From an uncultured Alphaproteobacteria bacterium (GTDB lineage Bacteria > Pseudomonadota > Alphaproteobacteria > Rs-D84): DNA of 24,819 nucleotides. The DNA is taken from assembly GCA_947305255.1 (NCBI GenBank), contig CAMZDE010000010.1, positions 1-24,819 on the forward strand. Direction: 5' to 3'. Below the pieces are notes generated by a model that worked only from the letters and a program-made list of their open reading frames with translations, made no database searches and was not told where the DNA came from. The position numbers and the translations under genes are program-made. Positions 1-6,644 of this stretch are shown here, one piece after another; position 1 is the stretch's first letter; every line of letters begins with the position of its first letter.

Positions 1-55
1 GAGCAACAGATTTCTAATCTGTGGGTTGCAGGTTCGAGTCCTGCTGGGCGCGCCA
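1..55 (+). tRNA. tRNA-Arg(TCT), 3' part (5' end outside window)
   Basis: The anticodon arm is visible as a 5-bp stem (6-10 with 18-22) closing a 7-nt loop whose middle triplet, 13-15, is TCT, reading AGA arginine codons. The T arm follows (28-32 with 40-44, loop TTCGAGT), then the 3' acceptor strand 45-51, discriminator G52 and an encoded CCA at 53-55. The discriminator G and acceptor sequence match the usual bacterial tRNA-Arg(UCU). The D arm and 5' acceptor strand lie before base 1, so the gene is cut by the window edge. Confidence 0.93.
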
Positions 56-62
56 CAAAATT

Positions 63-88
63 AAAACCGGCCGAAATGGCCGGTTTTT
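63..88. terminator. Bidirectional intrinsic terminator after tRNA-Arg and the 104-859 gene
   Basis: A 10-bp inverted repeat (63-72 with 78-87, loop GAAAT) has T residues on its right and A residues on its left, so it can end the tRNA transcript and the converging minus-strand gene. Confidence 0.85.
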
Positions 89-103
89 GTATTTGCAATT
101 TTT

Positions 104-859
104 TTATTGTTGGGCGGTGATAAGGGCAACTTCGGCCGTGTCATCATCATCCCATGTAGTATAAATTTCAACCCGTTTAGAATTCAGTGCCGTGTTTGTC
201 ACATAATTGGTGTTAAGGTTAGTTGTCACACCATTGATAGCATCTGCGACAGCTGCCTCACTGACTAACGTAAATGCAGATGGCTCTGCTGGAATTGTTG
301 GATTAATATATGGGTTAACTTCTTGTTCATCACCATTAATGTAGGCAACTATCTTTTCCTGAGTAGTGTAGGTTAGTGTATCGCCAAGCAGTCCTGCTAA
401 TTTTATCACCGCTTCGGTTGATATCATTGTATCATCATAATCTATATTTAATTCTTCTGATAATCCAGCCATAAGTCCATTCATGCTTTCTGAGGTTGTA
501 TTTTCGCTCTGAATAATATATTGCAAAAGTTCAGAATCAGCCCCTGTTACCCTTGTATCCATATCATGATTATTACCCGTATTCACTAACTTCGTCTGTT
601 TGTCGCTATCGACTTTATTCACTGCGGCGATTGCGCTATTGTATGCGCCCTTAACATATGCTGTGGTTGCGATATGTTCTTGGTCGGTTGTGTCTATGTT
701 CGCACGACCATATGGTGCGTCCGCTTGCGTTGTTGGGGCGGGGTGATTTGTATCTGCCGCGGTTGGTGCGGTGTACATTGCACCCGATATGTTTTCGGCG
801 TTTGCCGCGATTGGCAACAATGCAAATATTGCCAGTGATATTATTTTGTTTGTTTTCAT
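104..859 (-). CDS. Small secreted protein, family with ATTAYVKGAYN motif (copy A)
   Basis: A 251-residue exported protein of unknown function. I chose the ATG at 859 because GGAGG lies just upstream and it begins a classic signal peptide (basic MKTNK, hydrophobic core, ANA-type cleavage site near residue 21); an upstream in-frame start would lie in the leader RNA. Residues 61-81 carry EHIATTAYVKGAYNSAIAAV, and the C-terminus ends RVEIYTTWDDDDTAEVALITA. Both blocks recur in the protein at 19076-19588, while the middle is unrelated or expanded, so the two are paralogs with conserved ends and a variable centre. The ATTAYV block resembles the IATTAFV motif of phage tail-fibre proteins (recalled, not searched), which suggests a fibre or surface role. 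The gene sits behind a long conserved leader with an attenuator. The coding assignment is solid; function is unknown. Confidence 0.85.
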   Translation of the reverse strand: MKTNKIISLAIFALLPIAANAENISGAMYTAPTAADTNHPAPTTQADAPYGRANIDTTDQEHIATTAYVKGAYNSAIAAVNKVDSDKQTKLVNTGNNHDMDTRVTGADSELLQYIIQSENTTSESMNGLMAGLSEELNIDYDDTMISTEAVIKLAGLLGDTLTYTTQEKIVAYINGDEQEVNPYINPTIPAEPSAFTLVSEAAVADAINGVTTNLNTNYVTNTALNSKRVEIYTTWDDDDTAEVALITAQQ

Positions 860-1123
860 AGTTTTTTTCCTCCCATAGTTTTTGTGTTCCCCAAAGCCCG
901 ATTTGGGCAACGGGGACGACTATTAAAACAAAACCACCAGAAAAAAGGAATTTCGGGTGGTTGGAGGTCAGTAACAATCCAAATCGGAAATTGCGTGCCT
1001 TATTCAATATATTCGGCGACCCTCCAACCATATAAGCTGGAGATTTTACGTCCTTTTTTTACAAAAATAGACGCCGATTCGTTACGGGTTACTGTGCCCC
1101 ATCGAAAGAACCCCTTTCGACCC
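860..1123 (-). promoter_or_regulatory. Structured 5' leader RNA with attenuator (copy A)
   Basis: This is the untranslated leader of the 104-859 gene, transcribed leftward from about 1121. It aligns with 18800-19075 through shared blocks: ATTTTACGTCC (1043-1053 as read on +), CCTCCAACCA (1021-1030), GAAATTGCGTGC (987-998) and TGGTTGGAGG (958-967). On the minus strand the 5' hairpin is 1120-1114 with 1108-1102, loop GGGTT. A second hairpin pairs CTCCAGC (1042-1036) with GTTGGAG. The strand TGGTTGGAGG (1030-1021) can instead pair with CCTCCAACCA (967-958), which overlaps the terminator stem. The arrangement looks like a riboswitch or attenuator. One-base indels relative to copy B break any common reading frame, so conservation is at RNA level. 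I match it to no known class. Confidence 0.72.
926..962 (-). terminator. Attenuator hairpin in leader A
   Basis: On the minus strand AACCACC (962-956) pairs with GGTGGTT (938-932), followed by a T-rich run (TTGTTTTAAT), about 75 nt before the start codon. Its 5' arm overlaps the sequence that can pair with the upstream GGTTGGAGG, so termination and antitermination structures exclude each other. Confidence 0.68.
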
Positions 1124-1127
1124 GTGT

Positions 1128-1157
1128 ATTATACCAAAATTTGGGGTATGGGTGCAA
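1128..1157 (-). promoter_or_regulatory. Sigma-70 promoter of leader A
   Basis: Read on the minus strand: TTGCAC (1157-1152), an 18-nt spacer, and an extended -10 TGGTATAAT with TATAAT at 1133-1128. Transcription would start near 1121-1123, at the base of the first leader hairpin. The copy-B promoter has the same layout (TTGCAT-18-TAGAAT). Confidence 0.75.
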
Positions 1158-1205
1158 GTGCTTTTTGGCTGGTGTTTTGTTCCTTATGTTTTTTGATAAA
1201 AATAT

Positions 1206-1233
1206 TTGACAAATCGTAAAAGTTGTCTATAAT
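1206..1233 (+). promoter_or_regulatory. Sigma-70 promoter for the 1260-2015 gene
   Basis: TTGACA (1206-1211), 16-nt spacer and TATAAT (1228-1233), 26 nt before the start codon; a near-consensus promoter. Confidence 0.82.
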
Positions 1234-1259
1234 ATGTTCAACAAAGCAAAGGATTTAAT

Positions 1260-2015
1260 ATGAACAAATCTGAAAAAATGAAGGTGGCGGCACGTAAAAA
1301 CCGCAAGAAAAACTTTTGGGCGTGGGTTAAAAAGATTGTTTTATTCCCATGGCGTGTTATCAAAGCGATTTGGCGTGCTTTCGTTCGCGCATGTCGTGCA
1401 ATCTGGAATTGGTTAAAGAGCATTAACATTGTCGGTATGATAAATTTGACTTTGTTGGTCGTTATCATCGTTTTGTTTGCGTCTTTGATTTCTAATGTTG
1501 TTTGCTGCAAAAAATCAGGTGGCGTTATTGCACGTAATGGTAATGTGACTGTGACGTCCGATTCGTATGGTGCGGCAAAAAATATTGACAACCGCCGTGT
1601 GGTTCAACGCAAATTTAATACTGCGTTGCCAATCAAACAAGATGCCGATACCGGAATTAAACCAAAAATCAAAGTTGTTGGTGTGAAAAAGCCTGTGGTT
1701 GATGCTAATTTGTCTGTGCCGGCGCGTGAATTGCCAAAACAGAATTTATATGGTGATGTGATTGTTGACACGTACCCCAGTGCGACTATATTAAGAAACG
1801 GTGTCGTTGTTAACGGTAATTTGTTCATTCAAAATATGCGCAAATATACTTTGCCATGTGGTGCGAAAATTTCAGGAAATTTGTTTGTTCGTAATGTCGA
1901 AAAATTAAATTTCTGTGGTGCGTTTTCGGTGCGTGGTAATATTTACGTCACACATCGTTCGTCATTTGGCCCAATACCAGCAGATTCTTATGTTGGTGGC
2001 CAAGTGGTTTTATAA
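1260..2015 (+). CDS. Single-pass membrane protein with bactofilin-like C-terminal repeats
   Basis: A 251-residue protein of unknown function. The N-terminal 55 residues are strongly basic and rich in Trp, Arg and Lys, consistent with a cytoplasmic or membrane-surface amphipathic segment. One transmembrane helix spans about residues 56-80. The linker to about residue 160 is polar. From about 165 to 232 there are three short repeats of the type GDVIV / GNLFI / GNLFV / GNIYV separated by about 20 residues, the spacing expected of a small right-handed beta-helix like that of bactofilin (DUF583) polymers. That comparison is an inference from pattern, not a database hit. AAAGGA precedes the ATG and a near-consensus promoter lies at 1206-1233. 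A terminator follows at 2067, so the gene is monocistronic. A role in envelope or cell-shape scaffolding is possible but unproven. Confidence 0.8.
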   Translation: MNKSEKMKVAARKNRKKNFWAWVKKIVLFPWRVIKAIWRAFVRACRAIWNWLKSINIVGMINLTLLVVIIVLFASLISNVVCCKKSGGVIARNGNVTVTSDSYGAAKNIDNRRVVQRKFNTALPIKQDADTGIKPKIKVVGVKKPVVDANLSVPARELPKQNLYGDVIVDTYPSATILRNGVVVNGNLFIQNMRKYTLPCGAKISGNLFVRNVEKLNFCGAFSVRGNIYVTHRSSFGPIPADSYVGGQVVL

Positions 2016-2066
2016 ATCACTTTCGTATCAGAGGGAATGTAATTTGTTGCTTAAACAAAATAAAAA

Positions 2067-2095
2067 ATGTCGCAAATATCGCGGCATTTTTTTTT
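2067..2095 (+). terminator. Intrinsic terminator after the 1260-2015 gene
   Basis: ATGTCGC (2067-2073) pairs with GCGGCAT (2081-2087) with one G-U pair, followed by a run of T. Confidence 0.8.
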
Positions 2096-2117
2096 ATTTA
2101 TTTTTTTATTTCGTTTA

Positions 2118-2126
2118 TGTTATAAT
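2118..2126 (+). promoter_or_regulatory. Extended -10 promoter for the 2159-2395 gene
   Basis: TGTTATAAT at 2118-2126 is an extended -10 element 32 nt before the start codon; no good -35 is visible in the T-rich stretch upstream. Confidence 0.55.
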
Positions 2127-2158
2127 AAAATCACAGAGATAACAAAAGGGGGATTACC

Positions 2159-2395
2159 ATGAATTTCTTTGAAAAATTAGGTCGTGTTTTGATGAAAAAC
2201 GTTGCATATACCGTTGTTTTGGTTGTCGCGTTTATTTTATTCCTGTATTTCGCAGAGGGTAATTTAATCGGTGGTATTTTGACGGCGTTGTCCGCGTTGG
2301 TGGTGTATGTTTGTATTGCTTTGTTGTATCAAGAATACAAGAAAATGTTTCCGGCCAAAAAATCCGGTGCAAAGAAAACATCAAAAAGAAAATAA
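2159..2395 (+). CDS. Small inner-membrane protein, unknown function
   Basis: A 78-residue protein with two hydrophobic segments, about residues 15-30 and 35-57, separated by a short EGN-containing turn, and a Lys/Arg/Ser-rich tail (last 15 residues) that probably faces the cytoplasm. AAAGGGGG sits 8 nt before the ATG, an extended -10 lies upstream, and terminators bracket the gene, so it is a stand-alone transcription unit. It is too short and generic to place in a family. The strong ribosome binding site, separate promoter and terminator, and clean membrane topology make me believe it is real. Confidence 0.72.
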   Translation: MNFFEKLGRVLMKNVAYTVVLVVAFILFLYFAEGNLIGGILTALSALVVYVCIALLYQEYKKMFPAKKSGAKKTSKRK

Positions 2396-2404
2396 TTAAA
2401 CCAA

Positions 2405-2437
2405 TAAAAAATCCCCAAATAATTGGGGATTTTTTTT
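2405..2437. terminator. Bidirectional terminator between the 2159-2395 gene and secG
   Basis: AATCCCCAA pairs with TTGGGGATT (about 2410-2431, loop ATAA) with A-run and T-run on either side, serving both converging transcripts. Confidence 0.85.
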
Positions 2438-2440
2438 ATC

Positions 2441-2809
2441 TTATTTTTTCGATTGATTTACCGTGTCAACCAACGTGTCCATATCAATCGGTTCTGATTT
2501 TTGTTCCGTGGTCGTTTCTTCGGGGACCGCCGGATTTAATTCTTGGCGTAATTCAGATTGTCCCGAATTCGAAACGTTTGTTTTTGCAACAACTAATGAT
2601 AATGCGGCGCACAAAACAAAGAATAATGTCGCCAACCATGCCGTTGTTTTGGTTAAAAAATTGCCCGCTGCGGAACCAGTTAAAACACCGCCGAACATAG
2701 ATGCCGCAGATGACCCAGACATCCCCGACCCCTCTGATTTTTGTAATAAAATAAGGCAAGTCATCAAAACAGCGACGATAACAAGTAATGTCAACAATAT
2801 AGAGAACAT
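2441..2809 (-). CDS. secG: Protein-export membrane protein SecG
   Basis: SecG is the small auxiliary subunit of the SecYEG translocon in the inner membrane, assisting SecA-driven export. The 122-residue product has the family's two transmembrane helices (about 3-22 and 54-76) separated by the conserved loop with LLQKSEGSGM and the Gly/Ser/Ala-rich GGVLTGSAAGNFLTKTT segment. The tail is acidic and polar, typical of longer alphaproteobacterial versions. AAAGGA lies upstream of the ATG. It is the last gene of the lepB-rnc-secG run on the minus strand, 46 nt after rnc, and ends at a bidirectional terminator. The company of signal peptidase I is functionally fitting because both act on exported proteins. 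Confidence 0.93.
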   Translation of the reverse strand: MFSILLTLLVIVAVLMTCLILLQKSEGSGMSGSSAASMFGGVLTGSAAGNFLTKTTAWLATLFFVLCAALSLVVAKTNVSNSGQSELRQELNPAVPEETTTEQKSEPIDMDTLVDTVNQSKK

Positions 2810-2855
2810 AATTTTTTCCTTTGGTTACTTTTATGCGATTGTAATAGGCAGCTGG

Positions 2856-3485
2856 CTAAAAAGCAAGGCTTTTTAACAATTTTTCGGCGGCGTCCAAACT
2901 GGCGTTTTTCTTTGATGAACCAGTTCCGGTTGCTGATTTACCAAGTGCGGTGACGGTCACGCTGAATTCTGGGTTGTGTGATGCGCCGGTCGGTTCGTTG
3001 TATTCGTAAATCGGCAATGCGCCGGAATCCATTTTTTGGACGTATTCTTGCAGGGCTGTTTTCGCATCTTTTGGTGCGGTGATTTCAGCCGCTGCCAAAT
3101 CAGTCCAAATTTCAACGATAATGGAACGCGCCACTTCAAACCCAGATTCAATGAATATTGCACCCAAGATAGCTTCCATTGCGTTGGCCAATATATGATT
3201 GATTTTACCACCGGTCATATGTCCGTGATGCAATTGTTTTTCTAAACCAATCTGTTTCGCCACATCGGCCAAAGTGTTTGTCGAAACCAATGTCGCGTGA
3301 CGACGGCTAAGGTCGCCTTCGGCTTCGTTCGGGTACATTTCGTAAAGCAGGGCGGCCACAGACAACCCCAACACGCGATCGCCAATGAATTCTAAACGTT
3401 CGTTATTGTGTTTGGCGTCAACACCACTTTGTGTCAATGCCAATTCTAATAATTTTTTGTCTTTGAATGTGTAATTTAATTTCAT
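2856..3485 (-). CDS. rnc: Ribonuclease III
   Basis: RNase III cuts double-stranded RNA during rRNA maturation and mRNA turnover. The 209-residue product has the nuclease signature NERLEFIGD (residues 28-36, with E29, E32 and D36 matching metal-site acids) and a C-terminal double-stranded RNA-binding domain from about residue 138, ending in KKNASLDAAEKLL. The second acidic cluster reads LANAMEAILGAIF (about 99-111): the Glu (E104) is present but the position that is usually Asp is Asn (N101). The protein is slightly shorter than the usual 220-230 residues. Its ATG overlaps the lepB stop by one base (TAATG), indicating translational coupling. A small inverted repeat AAAAAGC-CTT-GCTTTTT covers the end of the gene and might weaken readthrough to secG. 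Confidence 0.95.
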   Translation of the reverse strand: MKLNYTFKDKKLLELALTQSGVDAKHNNERLEFIGDRVLGLSVAALLYEMYPNEAEGDLSRRHATLVSTNTLADVAKQIGLEKQLHHGHMTGGKINHILANAMEAILGAIFIESGFEVARSIIVEIWTDLAAAEITAPKDAKTALQEYVQKMDSGALPIYEYNEPTGASHNPEFSVTVTALGKSATGTGSSKKNASLDAAEKLLKSLAF

Positions 3486-4369
3486 TATTTCTTTTTCCCC
3501 ATTCCAAATCTATCCCAACGCATTTTATTTCCCCAATTCCACACGGCTAACATAGGCGCATAATAATTGTGGGAATACCATATAAACCATACGTTGCCCA
3601 AAACGTTATCGCGCGGGACATATGATACAGATTCAACGCGGCTGTCCGCGCTATTGTCGCGGTTGTCACCCATGAAAAAGAAATGGTTTTCAGGAACCAC
3701 ATATTCCATAGTGTTATCTAATGGGGCGGTATCGCCGACTTCGATAATAGAATGTTCGACGCCGTTGGGTAAGATTTCAGTATATTCGGTTGCGCGATAA
3801 ACAGTGCATTCGTATGGATTGGATTGGCATACGCTGTCTGATTTATATTCAATTGTATAATTAAATGGCGCAGGTTCATTATCAATCCAAATCTTGTTGC
3901 CTTTAATCGACATGTTGTCTTTGTAATATCCTACGCTACGTATAGATTTTGGTAAATTCGCAACGATATACGGACGTGGATTTGTGCGTTCTATCATTTT
4001 ATTGTTAATGTATAAACGGCCGTTTTTCATTTGGATTTTATCCCCTGGGACACCAATCAGGCGTTTGACATAATCAATTGTAGAATCAGGTTTGCGAAAC
4101 ACTATTATATCACCAACCGCTGGTTCGCGCATTGTGAAAAATCGTCCGTTCCACAAATTCCAAGAACCAAACGGGAAAGAATAGCGCGAATATCCGTACA
4201 CCCATTTTTGGACGAATATATGGTCGCCAACATGCAGTGACGGTATCATCGAACCCGATGGGATATTAAATGGTTCCAGTAATAAACTACGGAAAATAAT
4301 CGCAATTAAACCGCCGTAAAATATAGTATCAAACCATTCGCGTGCGGCATTATGTTTCTTTAATGGCAT
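3485..4369 (-). CDS. lepB: Signal peptidase I
   Basis: An inner-membrane serine protease that removes signal peptides from exported proteins. The 294-residue product has an N-terminal membrane anchor (about residues 15-32), then the box B sequence PSGSMIPSL with nucleophile S40, box C/D with the general base K102 in DYVKRLIGVPGD, and box E GDNRDNSADSR near residue 235. A long insert between about 120 and 215 containing two cysteines (SVCQSNPYECTV) is typical of Gram-negative enzymes with a second beta domain. AAAGGGTG precedes the ATG. It heads the lepB-rnc-secG operon; lepB followed directly by rnc is a conserved proteobacterial order. Transcription probably starts from TTGCAC-17-TAAAAT at 4434-4406, interleaved with the comM promoter. 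Confidence 0.96.
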   Translation of the reverse strand: MPLKKHNAAREWFDTIFYGGLIAIIFRSLLLEPFNIPSGSMIPSLHVGDHIFVQKWVYGYSRYSFPFGSWNLWNGRFFTMREPAVGDIIVFRKPDSTIDYVKRLIGVPGDKIQMKNGRLYINNKMIERTNPRPYIVANLPKSIRSVGYYKDNMSIKGNKIWIDNEPAPFNYTIEYKSDSVCQSNPYECTVYRATEYTEILPNGVEHSIIEVGDTAPLDNTMEYVVPENHFFFMGDNRDNSADSRVESVSYVPRDNVLGNVWFIWYSHNYYAPMLAVWNWGNKMRWDRFGMGKKK

Positions 4370-4405
4370 CTGATTTCACCCTTTGGTTCTTTTCGTTGTG
4401 TTGGT

Positions 4406-4434
4406 ATTTTATAACTTGAAAACAAACTGTGCAA
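4406..4434 (-). promoter_or_regulatory. Promoter of lepB-rnc-secG
   Basis: Read on the minus strand: TTGCAC (4434-4429), 17-nt spacer, TAAAAT (4411-4406), 36 nt before lepB. Its -35 lies inside the spacer of the divergent comM promoter. Confidence 0.62.
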
Positions 4435-4444
4435 GTTTTAATAT
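4416..4444 (+). promoter_or_regulatory. Promoter of comM, implying a leaderless mRNA
   Basis: TTGAAA (4416-4421), 17-nt spacer, TAATAT (4439-4444). The comM ATG begins 7 nt further on, so the transcript should start at or within a base or two of the start codon; no Shine-Dalgarno is present. Confidence 0.62.
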
Positions 4445-4451
4445 GTGACAT

Positions 4452-5975
4452 ATGATAAATTTGAATACGATTATTTTCAATGGTATGGATGTCACAAAAA
4501 TAGATGTCCAAATTCAACTGGCCCCTGGTTTTTCAAAACCTGATTTTCGTATTATTGGTTTGGCGGATAGGGCGGTCAAAGAATCAGCAGAAAGAATAAC
4601 AAATGCGCTGGCGGCGTTGAATTTGTCTTTGCCGTCACAAAAATTGACTGTGAATTTGTCACCCGCAGATATTGAAAAGACAGGCTCGCATTTCGATTTG
4701 CCTATTTTGTGCGGGATTTTATGTGCGATGGACGTTTTGCCTGAATCTGAATTGTCAAAATATGTTATCATCGGCGAAATAGGTCTTGATGGTGCGATTG
4801 TTCGAACCAATGGCGTTTTGGCGGCCAGTGTTTGGGCGAACAATAATAAACTTGGGATAATTTGCCCTGGTGTTCAGGGTTCAGAGGCACGCTGGGCCGG
4901 TCATACAAATATATTGGCACCAAATCACGTTTTGGATTTAATAAATCATTTCCATGGAACACAAATTTTACCGTTGCCACCGGTTGCAAAACCAATTGAA
5001 TCTATGACGCAGGCTGGCGATTTATCAGAAGTTCATGGCCAAGAATCGGCAAAGCGCGCATTAGAAATTGCGGCTGCTGGTGGGCACGCTATGTTGATGG
5101 TGGGGCCGCCGGGGTCTGGGAAAACTATGTTGGCGTCACGATTGCCGACTATTTTGCCAGAAATGACACCGAATGAAATATTGGAAACCTCGATTATTTA
5201 TTCGATTGCTGGGAAATTAGATAATCAATCATTAATCGCAAATCGCCCGTTTCGCAGCGTTCATCACACCGCCAGTCCGGTTGCGTTGGCCGGTGGGGGC
5301 AGTGATGCAAAACCTGGGGAAATATCGTTGGCACATAATGGGGTGTTGTTTCTGGATGAATTGCCGGAATTTAATCGGGCAACACTTGAAATTTTGCGTC
5401 AACCAATGGAATCTGGAAAGATTGTTATATCGCGCGCAAAACGCAATTCAACGTATCCTGCGCATTTTCAGTTGATTGCTGCGATGAATCCGTGTCCGTG
5501 TGGACATTTGGGAAATGCGGCTTTGTCGTGTTCGCGTGCGCCCCGCTGTGCAGAGGCATATCAAAACAAAATTTCTGGCCCGTTGTTGGACAGAATTGAT
5601 TTACATGTTGATGTCGATGCGGTGAATCCATGGGAAATGAAAAATAATTCAACAATACCTTGTAAATCCAGCGCGCAAATTCGTGAACGTGTGGTTGCGG
5701 CGCGTAAAAAACAAATATCACGCCAAGGTTACATGAATGCGATTTTGGACGGGGCAGATATGGAAAAATATGTCGTATTGAATGATGAATTGACGACGTT
5801 TTTGAATGCTGCAGCGGAAAAGATGGGGATGTCTGCGCGTGGATATAATCGTGTGAAAAAGATAGCGCGAACAATTGCTGATTTGCGTGGTGATGACAAT
5901 ATTATTTTATCTGATATCGCCGAAGCGTTATCATATCGACCTATAAATCGCGGCAAATACGGTGTCAAACATTAA
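4452..5975 (+). CDS. comM: YifB/ComM family Mg-chelatase-like AAA+ ATPase
   Basis: A 507-residue AAA+ protein of the YifB/ComM family; the studied ComM is a helicase that promotes branch migration when DNA is taken up during natural transformation, though many non-competent bacteria carry it. The N-terminal LonB-like domain (about 1-180) is followed by the ATPase core with Walker A GPPGSGKT (218-225) and Walker B GVLFLDELPEF (297-307). The family's cysteine cluster PCPCG...CSRAPRC follows, and an Mg-chelatase C-terminal domain with RGYNRVKKIARTIADL ends the protein. Length is normal. There is no ribosome binding site; the ATG lies 7 nt after a -10 box, so the mRNA is probably leaderless. It diverges from lepB with interleaved promoters and ends at a strong terminator. 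Confidence 0.93.
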   Translation: MINLNTIIFNGMDVTKIDVQIQLAPGFSKPDFRIIGLADRAVKESAERITNALAALNLSLPSQKLTVNLSPADIEKTGSHFDLPILCGILCAMDVLPESELSKYVIIGEIGLDGAIVRTNGVLAASVWANNNKLGIICPGVQGSEARWAGHTNILAPNHVLDLINHFHGTQILPLPPVAKPIESMTQAGDLSEVHGQESAKRALEIAAAGGHAMLMVGPPGSGKTMLASRLPTILPEMTPNEILETSIIYSIAGKLDNQSLIANRPFRSVHHTASPVALAGGGSDAKPGEISLAHNGVLFLDELPEFNRATLEILRQPMESGKIVISRAKRNSTYPAHFQLIAAMNPCPCGHLGNAALSCSRAPRCAEAYQNKISGPLLDRIDLHVDVDAVNPWEMKNNSTIPCKSSAQIRERVVAARKKQISRQGYMNAILDGADMEKYVVLNDELTTFLNAAAEKMGMSARGYNRVKKIARTIADLRGDDNIILSDIAEALSYRPINRGKYGVKH

Positions 5976-6004
5976 AAAAAATCGCCATTACGGCGATTTT
6001 TTTA
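5975..6004. terminator. Terminator after comM
   Basis: AAATCGCC pairs with GGCGATTT (about 5979-5999) with A-run before and T-run after, so it can work in both directions. Confidence 0.87.
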
Positions 6005-6048
6005 TAGACAAGTGTGAAAAAAAACCGCATGCCAACGATTGTTTTTCG
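5976..6048 (-). ncRNA. Candidate small RNA, minus strand
   Basis: A minus-strand promoter (TTGTTT at 6083-6078, 17-nt spacer, extended -10 TGATATAAT ending at 6055) points at about 70 nt with no open reading frame that ends at the bidirectional comM terminator. A promoter aimed at a terminator with no gene between is the pattern of a small RNA or a decoy promoter. Only sequence-level evidence exists. Confidence 0.3.
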
Positions 6049-6121
6049 TCACCTATTATATCATATTTTTAATGTAAAAACAAATGGGGAATTCTTTCCA
6101 ATATGTATGTTTGGTTTTTGA

Positions 6122-6130
6122 TGATATATT
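6122..6130 (+). promoter_or_regulatory. Extended -10 promoter for tspO
   Basis: TGATATATT at 6122-6130 is an extended -10 about 33 nt before the tspO start; no clear -35 is visible. Confidence 0.4.
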
Positions 6131-6162
6131 GTATATAGATAATCGAAAAAGGAAAACATAAA

Positions 6163-6642
6163 ATGGGAATATTAAAATTTGTATTTGCGATATTTTTATC
6201 TTTTATCCCTGGGTTGTTGGGCATCATGATTTCGCCAATTGCGTCGGGGAAAAATACATGGTATGGCGACATTAATCATTCGGTGTTGACGCCGGCGGGT
6301 TGGGTGTTTAGTGCGGTTTGGACCGTGCTATATTTCTTGATTGGTATCGCGTTGTTTTTAATTATGCGACAACAAGGTTTTGCAAAACCGCGCGATATTA
6401 TAACAGCCTATATTTTGTTTGCGGTTAATTTGATTTTAAATACATCGTGGTCGTTTGTGTTTTTTGGTGCGCATTCCCCAGAATATGCGATGTTTGTCTT
6501 ATTTGCGTTGATAATTGTGGCTATCTTTATGGCGCGCGCATTTTTCAGAGTGTCACCTGCGGCATTTTGGTTAACTTTGCCGTATATAATATGGTTGATG
6601 TTCGCGTTTTATCTGAACGGGATGATAATTTATTTGAATTAA
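6163..6642 (+). CDS. tspO: TspO/MBR family tryptophan-rich sensory protein
   Basis: A 159-residue integral membrane protein with five hydrophobic helices, the fold of the TspO/peripheral benzodiazepine receptor family, which binds porphyrins and sterol-like ligands and in alphaproteobacteria modulates photosynthesis or stress genes. Family features visible are the loop TPAGWVFSAVWTVLYFLIGIA (about 43-63), the NLILNTSWSFVFF helix (about 89-101) with the conserved Asn and Trp, and later aromatic residues WLTLPYIIWLMFAFYLN. AAAAAGGA precedes the ATG and an extended -10 element lies about 30 nt upstream. It ends just before the convergent ftsB-like gene, with 2 nt between stop codons and no obvious terminator, so the two transcripts may overlap. 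Assignment is by motif pattern; the ligand cannot be told. Confidence 0.87.
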   Translation: MGILKFVFAIFLSFIPGLLGIMISPIASGKNTWYGDINHSVLTPAGWVFSAVWTVLYFLIGIALFLIMRQQGFAKPRDIITAYILFAVNLILNTSWSFVFFGAHSPEYAMFVLFALIIVAIFMARAFFRVSPAAFWLTLPYIIWLMFAFYLNGMIIYLN

Positions 6643-6644
6643 AT

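Noticed and set aside
651..1031. Minus-strand ORF running through leader A into the secreted-protein gene
   Set aside because: It crosses the conserved RNA structure and terminator, and indels between the two leader copies destroy the frame, so conservation is not at protein level.
2856..2876. Inverted repeat AAAAAGC-CTT-GCTTTTT as the rnc terminator
   Set aside because: The stem is mostly A-T and lies over the stop codon, and secG follows within 46 nt without a promoter of its own; it is at most a weak attenuator.
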